Shown here piece by piece: positions 1 to 6,838 of a stretch of 6,838 nt of DNA; position 1 is the first letter of the stretch; every line of letters starts with the position of its first letter. A program made the position numbers and the translations under genes. Source of the DNA: Myxococcota bacterium (GTDB lineage: Bacteria; Myxococcota_A; UBA9160; PR03); assembly GCA_025453505.1 (NCBI GenBank), contig JALOQG010000216.1:1-6838 (forward strand). Reading direction: 5' to 3'. A model generated the notes under the pieces. That model worked only from the letters and a program-made list of their open reading frames with translations, did no database searches and had not been told where the DNA came from.

Positions 1-1
1 G

Positions 2-442
2 CGCGCCTTCTACGCGCGTGGCGACACCTGGCGTCCGATGCTGCTCGGCACGGTCATCTCGCTTCTGGCGATCCCGCTCTACTGGACGCTGGGCCGACAC
101 TTCGGTGCGGCGGGGCTGGCCTGGGCGGGCGTCGTCGGCATGAGCGTGAACACCCTGGCCACGCTCGCGCTCGCGCGTCGCCTGCACGGCGGGCCGCCGC
201 TCGCGCCGCTCGCGACGACGCTGTTGCGGGCTTCGGTCGTGGCCGTCGCGGCGGCGGTGGTCGCATCGCGGGCACGACTCGACGGCGCGGGCTGGTTCGG
301 GGCCGTCACCGACGTGGCGCTCGGCGGCGCGGTCTTCGCGGGCGTCGCGGCACTGGGCATCGCGATGCTCGGCGATGCCGCGTTGCGCGGAACCGCGCTG
401 CGCGTGATCCGGCGTGTCCTACCTCGGAAGAAGCACGGCTGA
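2..442 (+). CDS. murJ: Lipid II flippase MurJ (MviN family), C-terminal part, 5' truncated
   Basis: Only the last 146 codons are inside the window; the frame is open from base 2 to the TGA at 440-442, so the real start lies upstream. The first visible residues read RAFYARGDTWRP, matching the conserved FYA-x-x-DT-x-x-P loop of MurJ/MviN proteins. After it come four hydrophobic stretches (about residues 13-30, 35-57, 72-88 and 103-124 of the visible part), then a basic tail ending RKKHG. In E. coli MurJ the corresponding loop is also followed by four membrane helices. The family moves the peptidoglycan precursor lipid II across the inner membrane. The ATG at 38 is internal, because the signature loop lies before it. 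A related polysaccharide exporter of the same superfamily cannot be fully excluded from this fragment, but the loop favours MurJ. Confidence 0.85.
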   Translation, partial: RAFYARGDTWRPMLLGTVISLLAIPLYWTLGRHFGAAGLAWAGVVGMSVNTLATLALARRLHGGPPLAPLATTLLRASVVAVAAAVVASRARLDGAGWFGAVTDVALGGAVFAGVAALGIAMLGDAALRGTALRVIRRVLPRKKHG

Positions 443-475
443 GCGCGCCTCGGGTTGCTGCGGCTTCGGGCGCGC
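443..475 (+). terminator. GC hairpin after murJ, possible weak terminator
   Basis: Directly after the murJ stop, GCGCGCC (443-449) can pair with GGCGCGC (469-475) around a 19-nt loop. No T-run follows; the next bases are CCTAGTTTGCG. A classic intrinsic terminator is therefore not supported. The structure may only slow polymerase or be a chance product of high GC. It sits where a boundary between murJ and the tRNA genes would be expected. Confidence 0.2.
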
Positions 476-489
476 CCTAGTTTGCGCCC

Positions 490-565
490 GGGCGCGTAGC
501 TCAATTGGCAGAGCAAGGGACTCTTAATCCCTAGGTTCGGGGTTCGACTCCCCGCGCGCTCACCA
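490..565 (+). tRNA. tRNA-Lys (anticodon CTT)
   Basis: A complete 76-nt cloverleaf. Acceptor GGGCGCG (490-496) pairs with CGCGCTC (555-561), including one G-U pair, followed by discriminator A562 and an encoded CCA (563-565). The D stem is GCTC/GAGC (499-502 with 511-514). The anticodon stem AGGGA/TCCCT (516-520, 528-532) closes the loop CTCTTAA, with anticodon CTT at 523-525 reading AAG lysine codons. The variable loop is 5 nt. The T arm is CGGGG-TTCGACT-CCCCG (538-554). It lies 15 nt upstream of tRNA-Leu, so the two are probably processed from one transcript. Confidence 0.96.
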
Positions 566-580
566 CAAGCCTTCCTCCGA

Positions 581-667
581 GCCGGGGTGGCGGAACTGGC
601 AGACGCAGTGGCCTTAGGAGCCACCGTCCGAAAGGACGTGCAGGTTCGAGTCCTGTCCCCGGTACCA
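581..667 (+). tRNA. tRNA-Leu (anticodon TAG)
   Basis: An 87-nt class II tRNA. Acceptor GCCGGGG (581-587) pairs with CCCCGGT (657-663), the first pair being G-U; discriminator A664 and an encoded CCA (665-667) follow. The anticodon stem GTGGC/GCCAC (608-612, 620-624) closes the loop CTTAGGA, with anticodon TAG at 615-617, reading CUA and, by wobble, other CUN leucine codons. The long variable arm with stem CGTCC/GGACG, the A discriminator and the GG of the D loop are typical of tRNA-Leu. The T arm CAGG-TTCGAGT-CCTG is intact. Confidence 0.96.
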
Positions 668-747
668 CTTGCTCGACAGATCGTTCCGATCGGTGAACCT
701 CGCCGCGGTCCGTCGCGACGGCGGCCGCAGGGACTAGAAGGACTCGC
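668..747 (+). promoter_or_regulatory. Dyad-rich leader between tRNA-Leu and tig
   Basis: This 80-nt gap carries two inverted repeats: GATCG-TTC-CGATC (679-691) and a perfect 12-bp palindrome CCGTCGCGACGG (710-721) embedded in a GC-rich stretch. A good Shine-Dalgarno sequence, GAAGGA (737-742), sits 5 nt before the tig ATG and supports that start. I cannot recognise a convincing -35/-10 pair. The dyads could be an operator, part of a 5' UTR fold, or a structure aiding tRNA 3' processing; high GC also makes chance dyads common. Confidence 0.3.
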
Positions 748-2065
748 ATGAGCAGCCACGCCGCTTCCGACGATCTCCACGTCGAGACCCGCGAAGAGGG
801 CCCCGTCGCCCGCTGGATCGAGGTCGAGGTGCCGGCGGTTCGCGTCGACCAGGCCTTCGCGAGCGCATTTCGCGCGCTCGGCAGGAACGCGCGCGTGCGC
901 GGCTTCCGGCCGGGCAAGGCGCCGCTCAGCGTGCTGCGCAAGATGTATGGCCCCGCCGTAGCCGAAGACGTCGAGCGCGAACTGGTCGGCGACACGATCG
1001 CCGCGGCGCTCGAGCGGGCCAGTCTTCAGCCGGTCGCACAGCCGCAGGTCGAGTCGGACGTTCCGGTCGAAGGCAGTGGCTTCCGGTATCGCGCACGCGT
1101 CGAGGTCAAGCCGGCCTTCACGCTCTGCGAGCTGCGGGGATTGCCGGCGCAACGCCCGCCGAGCAGCGTCGCGGACGAGGAAGTCGATCAAGAACTCGAG
1201 AAGCTGCGTGAACGTCATGCGCAACTCGTCGAGGAGCCCGAAGGCGTCGCGGCCGCGAACGGTCACTACCTCAACATGGACTTCGAGGGCCGCATCGACG
1301 GAGTCGCTTTCGAGGGCGGTACGGCCAAGGACGTGACGGTCGAGATCGGCGGCGGACAGCTCATCCCCGGTTTCGACGAGCAGCTCCTCGGCGCGACCGT
1401 CGGCGAGGAGCGCACGGTGCGGGTGCGCTTCCCGGACGACTACGGCCAGGCCGGCCTCGCCGGCAAGGACGCCGAGTTCGCCGTGCGCGTGACACTGCTG
1501 CGGCGTCGCGACATTCCCGTGCTCGACGACGAGTTCGCACGCGACCTCGGCGACTTCGAGAATCTCGAGCAGGTGCGTGCGAAGATGCGCGAGTCGATGG
1601 AGGCAGCGCGCGAGCGGAACGCGAAGGCGACTGCGCCGGACCGTGCTCGACGCGGTGATCGAGCGCGTTCGCTTCGAAGTGCCGCCCGGCCTGATCGAAG
1701 AGAGGCTGCGCCGGCGTCTGCACTCGGCGTCGCACGATCTCGAACATCGCGGTGTCGGGCGCGCCGCGATCGATCGCCAGATGGCGCACTTCGAGCAGGA
1801 GTGGCGTCCGCTGGTGGAACGCGAGATCCGCGAAGAGTGGCTGCTCGATTCGATCGCACAGGCGGAATCGATCGCGGCGGACGACGCCGAAGTCGAGGCC
1901 CGCTTCGAACGCATCGCCCAGGAGCAGGGCGGCGACGTCGCCAAGCTGCGCAAGGCCTATCGCGAGGCCGGGCTGGTGGAGGCCATCCGCGCACAGGTCG
2001 TGGAGGACAAGGCCGTTGAATTCCTCTTGCGCGAAGCTAAGGTCGAAGACGTAGCCGCGTCCTGA
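748..2065 (+). CDS. tig: Trigger factor, ribosome-associated chaperone/PPIase, interrupted by an apparent frameshift
   Basis: Trigger factor binds the ribosome exit tunnel and shields nascent chains. The ribosome-binding signature GFRPGKAP is at residues 52-59. The FKBP-like peptidyl-prolyl isomerase domain spans about 165-250, with FEGRIDG, LIPGFDEQLLG and the FPDDYG segment. The reading frame from ATG 748 matches the family up to about residue 294 (NAKA, base 1629). Beyond that it becomes an Arg/Gly-rich run ending at TGA 2017-2019. The true C-terminal chaperone domain continues one base over, from CTG 1631 (LRRTVLDAVIERV) to TGA 2063-2065. Skipping one base near 1630 gives 438 residues, close to the usual length of about 430-450. 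Start chosen by GAAGGA at 737-742. It precedes clpP, the usual order in many bacteria. The break may be a sequencing or assembly error or a real mutation; identity of the family is certain. Confidence 0.88.
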
Positions 2066-2261
2066 TCGCTGCGCGCTCCCCGTCTCCCCGGAGTGCCTGC
2101 GCTCGTAGTGTCGCGCATGTGTCCTCCACCATGCGTGTTGCGCGGCGAGTTGCGGGTGCAACCGATGATTTCCACGGGACCGGCGTCGCTGGCTCCTGTA
2201 GGCTGCGCGGGGTCGTCTTCCGCTCTGTGAGTACGCCCGAGCGAATCCCCAGGAGTACTGC
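2066..2261 (+). promoter_or_regulatory. tig-clpP intergenic region, likely leader of clpP-clpX-lon
   Basis: This is 196 nt with no coding content I can support. It contains a stem-loop, CGCGCATG (2112-2119) with CATGCGTG (2130-2137), 8 pairs including one G-U around a 10-nt loop, and a smaller hairpin GTTGC-GGGT-GCAAC (2149-2162). Neither is followed by a T-run. An AGGAG ribosome-binding site is at 2251-2255, 6 nt before the clpP ATG. I looked for sigma-70 and heat-shock-type promoter elements and found none convincing. The length is enough to hold a promoter, which would separate clpP-clpX-lon from tig, but that is inference. Confidence 0.35.
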
Positions 2262-2899
2262 ATGCCGCTGATTCCGATGGTCGTGGAGCAGAGCCCGCGT
2301 GGCGAGCGCGCCTACGACATCTACTCGCGCCTGCTCAAGGAACGCATCGTCCTGCTCGGCTCGCCGATCGACGACGACGTCGCGAACCTGATCATCGCGC
2401 AGCTGCTGTTCCTGGAAGCCGAGGATCCCGAGAAGCCGATCCATCTCTACATCAATTCACCCGGGGGGTCCGTCACCGCCGGTCTCGCCATCTACGATAC
2501 GATGCAATACGTGCGTCCCGAGATTGCGACGCTGTGCATCGGACAGGCAGCTTCGATGGCGGCCTGGCTGCTCGCCGCAGGGGCACCCGGACAGCGCTTG
2601 GGGCTACCCAACTGCAGGGTGATGATCCACCAGCCGATGGGCGGGTTTCAGGGCCAGGCGACGGACGTCGATATCCAGGCTCGGGAGATCCTGAAGCTGC
2701 GACACCGGATGAACGAACTGCTCGCGCTGCACGTCGGCAAGCCGATCGAGCAGATCGCGAAGGACACGGAGCGCGACTACTATCTGAGCGCGGAAGAGGC
2801 CCTGTCCTACGGGCTCATCGACCGCGTGATGTCGCGCCACGCCACGCAGCCGGAGGAACGGCCGCGCGCCGTGGCGGGTGGTCTGGGGGGCCAGCGCGG

Positions 2900-2903
<4 letters not shown>
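2262..2903 (+). CDS. clpP: ATP-dependent Clp protease proteolytic subunit ClpP
   Basis: Cytosolic serine peptidase that forms a two-ring tetradecamer and degrades proteins fed by ClpX. The 213-residue product has the usual family length. It begins MPLIPMVVEQSPRGERAYDIYSRLL, the typical mature N-terminal region with almost no propeptide. The catalytic triad is visible: Ser98 in GQAASMA, His123 in VMIHQP and Asp172 in DTERDYYLSAEEA. The INSPGGSV segment of the oxyanion/handle region is at 64-71. Start ATG 2262 is supported by AGGAG at 2251-2255. Next to the nucleophile the residues are MAAW, where many ClpPs have MGAF or MGAV. The C-terminal tail after about residue 190 (RHATQPEERPRA and on) is variable in the family. 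The gene ends inside the clpX start (GTGA), so it is likely coupled to clpX translation. Confidence 0.97.
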
Positions 2904-4150
<1,247 letters not shown>

Positions 4151-4154
4151 CCCG

Positions 4155-6620
4155 ATGGGCATATTTCGCAACGAGGACGAGGAATCGGGTCGCGGCGCCG
4201 GTCGTCGCGTGATGCCGCTGCTGCCGTTGCGGGACATCGTGGTCTACCCGCACATGGTGGTCCCGCTCTACGTGGGCCGACCCAAGTCGATCGCGGCGGT
4301 CACCGAAGCGCGTAGCGGTGACGGCCAGATCCTGCTCGCGGCGCAGCGCCAGACCACGCAGGAGGAGCCGAGCGAGGCCGACATCTACCAGGTCGGCACG
4401 ATCGGCTCGATCCTTCAACACGTACCGCTGCCCGACGGCACCGTGAAGGTGATCGTCGAGGGCAAGCGCCGCGCGAAGATCCGTTCGTTCGTGCAGCCAG
4501 CGCCGTTCTTCTGCTGCGAGATCGATCCGATCGAGGAGAGCAACCCGCGCGGTCTCGAGACCGAGGCGCTGGCGCGCAGCATCCGGTCGAGTTTCGAGAA
4601 GTACGTCAAGCTGAACCGGAAGGTTCCGGCGGAGCTGCTCAACTCGCTGGCACAGATCCAGAGCGCGTCGCGCTTGGCGGACACCGTCGCGGCGCACCTC
4701 TCGCTCAAGCTCGAAGAGCGCCAGCGCGTGCTCGAGATCGAGGCCGCGGCCGAGCGGCTCGAAGAGGTCTACGGCCTGCTGCAGGGCGAGATCGAGGTCC
4801 TCGAGGTCGAGGGCAAGATCCGCTCGCGCGTCAAGAAGCAGATGGAGCGCTCGCAGAAGGAGTACTACCTCAACGAGCAGATGCGGGCGATCCAGAAGGA
4901 GCTCGGCGAGCGCGACGAATTCAAGAACGAGATCCAGGAACTCGAGGCGGCGCTCGCGAAGAAGCGGCTGCCCAAGGACGCGGCTGCGCGCGCCAAGAAG
5001 GAGATCCGGAAGCTCAAGATGATGTCGCCGATGAGCGCGGAAGCGACCGTCGTGCGCAACTACGTCGACTGGATCCTGGCGTTGCCCTGGGACGAGTACA
5101 AGGAAGAGAAGAAGGACATCGTCGAAGCCGAGCGGGTGCTCGATCGCGACCACTTCGGTCTCGAGAAGCCGAAGGAACGCATTCTCGAGTACCTGGCCGT
5201 GCAGACCCTGATCGAGCGGATGAAGGGGCCCATCCTGTGCCTCGTCGGTCCGCCCGGCGTCGGCAAGACCTCGCTCGGCAAGTCGATCGCGAACGCGACG
5301 GGCCGCGATTTCGTGCGCGTATCGCTCGGGGGAGTGAGGGACGAGGCGGAGATTCGCGGCCATCGGCGCACCTACATCGGCGCGCTGCCCGGCAAGGTCA
5401 TCCAGAGCCTGCGCAAGGCGGGCTCGTCGAATCCGGTCTTCCTGCTCGACGAAGTGGACAAGATGTCGATGGACTTCCGTGGCGATCCCTCGGCGGCGCT
5501 GCTCGAAGTGCTCGACCCGGAGCAGAACCACACTTTCGGCGACCACTATCTCGACCTCGACTACGACCTCTCGCGGGTCATGTTCGTGTGCACGGCGAAC
5601 GTGCTGCATCAGATCCCGCGACCGCTGCAGGACCGCATGGAGATCATCCAGCTGCCCGGCTACATCGAGTCGGAGAAACTCGAGATCGCGCGCAACTTCC
5701 TGGTTCCGAAGGTGATCGAAGGCAACGGCCTCGAGCCCCGGCACGTGGAGTTCACCGACGCGGGACTCCTCGACGTGATCCGCCACTACACGCGCGAGTC
5801 CGGCGTTCGCTCGCTGGAGCGCGAGTTGGCGTCGATCTGCCGCAAGGTCGCGCGCGAGGTCGTGAAGGAAGGCGTCGAGCAGGCGAAGCGGCGCCGCATC
5901 ACGCCCGCCGTGGTCCGCAAGTTCCTGGGGGTCCCGAAGCACCGCTACGGCCAGAAGGAACAAGAAGACCGCGTCGGCGTTTGTACCGGGCTCGCGTTCA
6001 CGGAGACGGGCGGCGAGTTGCTCCAGACCGAGGCGTCGGTGACGCCGGGCGCCGGCAAGCTGCAGATCACGGGCCGCCTCGGCGAGGTGATGCAGGAGTC
6101 GGCCAACGCGGCCATGTCATACGTCCGCTCGCGCGCCAAGCAGCTCGGGCTCGCCCGCGACTTCTACTCGAAGGTCGAGATCCACGTGCACGTGCCCGAG
6201 GGTGCGACGCCGAAGGACGGACCGTCTGCCGGCATCACGATCGCGACGACGATCGCGTCGGCGCTCACGCGCGTCCCGATTCGCGCCAACGTCGCGATGA
6301 CCGGCGAGATCACGCTGCGCGGTCGCGTGCTTCCGATCGGCGGCCTCAAGGAGAAGCTGATCGCGGCTCACCGCGGCGGCATCGACACCGTGATCATCCC
6401 GAAGGAGAACGAGAAGGATCTTCACGAGATCCCCGCGCACGTGAAGCGCGACCTCTCGATCGTGCTCGTCGAGCACATGGACGAGGTTCTCGCTCGCGCG
6501 CTCGCACTCGACGATCCGACGCGCTTCCTGCACGCCGGCGACCACGCGATCGCCGAGATCTACGAGGTCCCGACGCCGGGTCCGGAGACCGAGCTGCCGC
6601 ATCCGGCAGGCGTGAACTAG
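4155..6620 (+). CDS. lon: ATP-dependent protease Lon (LonA type)
   Basis: Cytosolic, homo-oligomeric AAA+ serine protease that degrades damaged and some regulatory proteins. It has 821 residues, slightly above E. coli Lon (784). The N-terminal substrate-binding domain starts at about residue 20 (MPLLPLRDIVVYP). A charged helical region (about 185-300) includes EYYLNEQMRAIQKELGE from 236. Walker A is GPPGVGKT (365-372), Walker B FLLDE with Asp432-Glu433, sensor-1 Asn482, Arg494 in DRME, and sensor-2 Arg552 in GVRSLER. The peptidase domain has the catalytic Ser691 in PKDGPSAG and Lys734 in GGLKEK, the spacing of 43 seen in E. coli. Start ATG 4155 is 4 nt after the clpX stop without a strong ribosome site; Met20 (base 4212) is a possible but less likely alternative. 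The extra length lies at the N-terminal lead and a C-terminal tail rich in Pro and Glu. Confidence 0.97.
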   Translation: MGIFRNEDEESGRGAGRRVMPLLPLRDIVVYPHMVVPLYVGRPKSIAAVTEARSGDGQILLAAQRQTTQEEPSEADIYQVGTIGSILQHVPLPDGTVKVIVEGKRRAKIRSFVQPAPFFCCEIDPIEESNPRGLETEALARSIRSSFEKYVKLNRKVPAELLNSLAQIQSASRLADTVAAHLSLKLEERQRVLEIEAAAERLEEVYGLLQGEIEVLEVEGKIRSRVKKQMERSQKEYYLNEQMRAIQKELGERDEFKNEIQELEAALAKKRLPKDAAARAKKEIRKLKMMSPMSAEATVVRNYVDWILALPWDEYKEEKKDIVEAERVLDRDHFGLEKPKERILEYLAVQTLIERMKGPILCLVGPPGVGKTSLGKSIANATGRDFVRVSLGGVRDEAEIRGHRRTYIGALPGKVIQSLRKAGSSNPVFLLDEVDKMSMDFRGDPSAALLEVLDPEQNHTFGDHYLDLDYDLSRVMFVCTANVLHQIPRPLQDRMEIIQLPGYIESEKLEIARNFLVPKVIEGNGLEPRHVEFTDAGLLDVIRHYTRESGVRSLERELASICRKVAREVVKEGVEQAKRRRITPAVVRKFLGVPKHRYGQKEQEDRVGVCTGLAFTETGGELLQTEASVTPGAGKLQITGRLGEVMQESANAAMSYVRSRAKQLGLARDFYSKVEIHVHVPEGATPKDGPSAGITIATTIASALTRVPIRANVAMTGEITLRGRVLPIGGLKEKLIAAHRGGIDTVIIPKENEKDLHEIPAHVKRDLSIVLVEHMDEVLARALALDDPTRFLHAGDHAIAEIYEVPTPGPETELPHPAGVN

Positions 6621-6652
6621 CGACCTTTTCGAGCCTGCTCGCAGTTGGCGAT
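6621..6652 (+). other. Short spacer between lon stop and repeat array
   Basis: This is 32 nt of non-coding sequence with CCTTTTCG near its start. I see no intrinsic terminator here: the T4 run is not preceded by a stem. Any termination signal for lon is more likely within or beyond the structured repeats that follow. Confidence 0.4.
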
Positions 6653-6690
6653 GCAGATCCTGCGTAGCGAGCCGCAGGCGAGCGGCGAGA

Positions 6691-6717
6691 GGGAGGTCGC
6701 CCAAGGGCGACCGTCTC
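6691..6717 (+). repeat. Hairpin in repeat copy 1
   Basis: GGTCGCCC (6695-6702) faces GGGCGACC (6705-6712) across AA, effectively a 7-bp stem with a CAAG tetraloop. Past a bulged G6713, GGGA (6691-6694) can pair with TCTC (6714-6717) using one G-U pair. No T-run follows, so a standard intrinsic terminator is not shown. It could act as an mRNA 3' stabiliser for lon or a transcription pause. Confidence 0.55.
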
Positions 6718-6759
6718 CAGGCGAGATCCCGCGTAGCGAGCCGTAGGCGAGCGGCGAGA

Positions 6760-6785
6760 GAGAGGTCGCCAAGGGCGACCGTCTC
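6760..6785 (+). repeat. Hairpin in repeat copy 2
   Basis: GGTCGCC (6764-6770) pairs with GGCGACC (6774-6780) around the loop AAG. After a bulged G6781, GAGA (6760-6763) pairs with TCTC (6782-6785), giving 11 pairs in total. This is the same fold as in copy 1, one pair shorter at the loop end and with A-U instead of G-U in the lower stem. The left arm of the same hairpin recurs at 6832-6838 in copy 3, where the window ends. Confidence 0.55.
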
Positions 6786-6838
6786 CAGGCGAGATCCCGC
6801 GTAGCGAGCCGTAGGCGAGCGGCGAGAGAGAGGTCGCC

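Larger units (their letters stand above)
6653..6838. repeat. Tandem repeat array, 68-69 bp unit, two full copies and one cut by the window edge
   Basis: Copy 1 is 6653-6720, copy 2 is 6721-6788 (68 bp) and copy 3 is 6789-6838, truncated after 50 bp by the window end. Copies 2 and 3 are identical over those 50 bp. Copy 1 differs from copy 2 by three substitutions (6661 T/C, 6675 C/T, 6692 G/A) and one extra C in the run at 6700-6702, with a less alike first few bases. The unit begins near AGATCC, contains GCGTAGCGAGCC and AGGCGAGCGGCGAG, then a hairpin, and ends CGTCTCCAG. The period is not a multiple of three, so it is unlikely to be coding. The array starts 33 nt after the lon stop and may continue downstream. 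Confidence 0.93.

Noticed and set aside
443..489. Intrinsic terminator after murJ
   Set aside because: The 7-bp GC stem has a 19-nt loop and no following T-run, so it is kept only as a low-confidence hairpin.
1561..1640. Programmed ribosomal frameshift in tig
   Set aside because: No slippery heptamer, no stop codon at the shift point and no internal ribosome-site-like stimulator is visible, and I know of no precedent in trigger factor genes.
79..1953. Long open frame on the - strand opposite murJ, both tRNAs and tig (624 codons)
   Set aside because: It crosses two certain tRNA genes and is antisense to murJ and tig. Its composition is a Ser/Arg/Ala-rich shadow with no recognisable domain.
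1577..2065. Separate small gene starting inside tig
   Set aside because: The residues from about 1631 on are the expected C-terminal domain of trigger factor, continuing exactly where the upstream frame stops matching. A frameshift explains it better than an independent gene.
5237..6667. Second + strand open frame overlapping lon (476 codons)
   Set aside because: It is an Arg/Gly/Ala-rich frame shifted relative to lon, whose Walker, sensor and Ser-Lys residues are all in the other frame.
6653..6838. CRISPR array
   Set aside because: The 68-bp units abut directly and there are no unique spacers between conserved repeats, so this is a plain tandem repeat.

Overview
This GC-rich window is a bacterial housekeeping locus. 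In order on the + strand it holds the end of a MurJ-type lipid II flippase gene, a tRNA-Lys/tRNA-Leu pair, and the proteostasis cluster tig-clpP-clpX-lon. Every supported gene is on the + strand. The composition, with G or C at most third codon positions, and this gene order fit a high-GC proteobacterium, Myxococcota/Desulfobacterota-like organism or related uncultured lineage. The phylum is an inference; nothing in the sequence fixes it.

Layout. 2-442: last 146 codons of murJ. 443-489: short spacer with a GC hairpin. 490-565: tRNA-Lys(CTT), and after 15 nt, 581-667: tRNA-Leu(TAG), both with encoded CCA ends. 668-747: dyad-rich leader ahead of tig. 748-2065: trigger factor gene, with an apparent frameshift near 1630. 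2066-2261: intergenic region without a confident promoter. 2262-2903: clpP. 2900-4150: clpX, whose GTG start overlaps the clpP stop. 4155-6620: lon, 4 nt after clpX. 6621-6838: non-coding, holding two full copies and one cut-off copy of a 68-69 bp tandem repeat with internal hairpins, running off the window edge.

How the genes work together. Trigger factor meets nascent chains at the ribosome exit tunnel. ClpX unfolds tagged or damaged proteins and feeds them into the ClpP chamber. Lon is a second, self-contained ATP-dependent protease. The clpP-clpX overlap and the 4-nt clpX-lon gap suggest a co-transcribed and probably translationally coupled protease unit. tig may share that transcript or have its own.

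The genes themselves are ordinary. The two points that deserve attention are the broken reading frame of tig, whose downstream part is still cleanly coding, and the structured tandem repeat after lon, where differences between copies preserve base pairing. I see no evidence for a new multi-gene system here.
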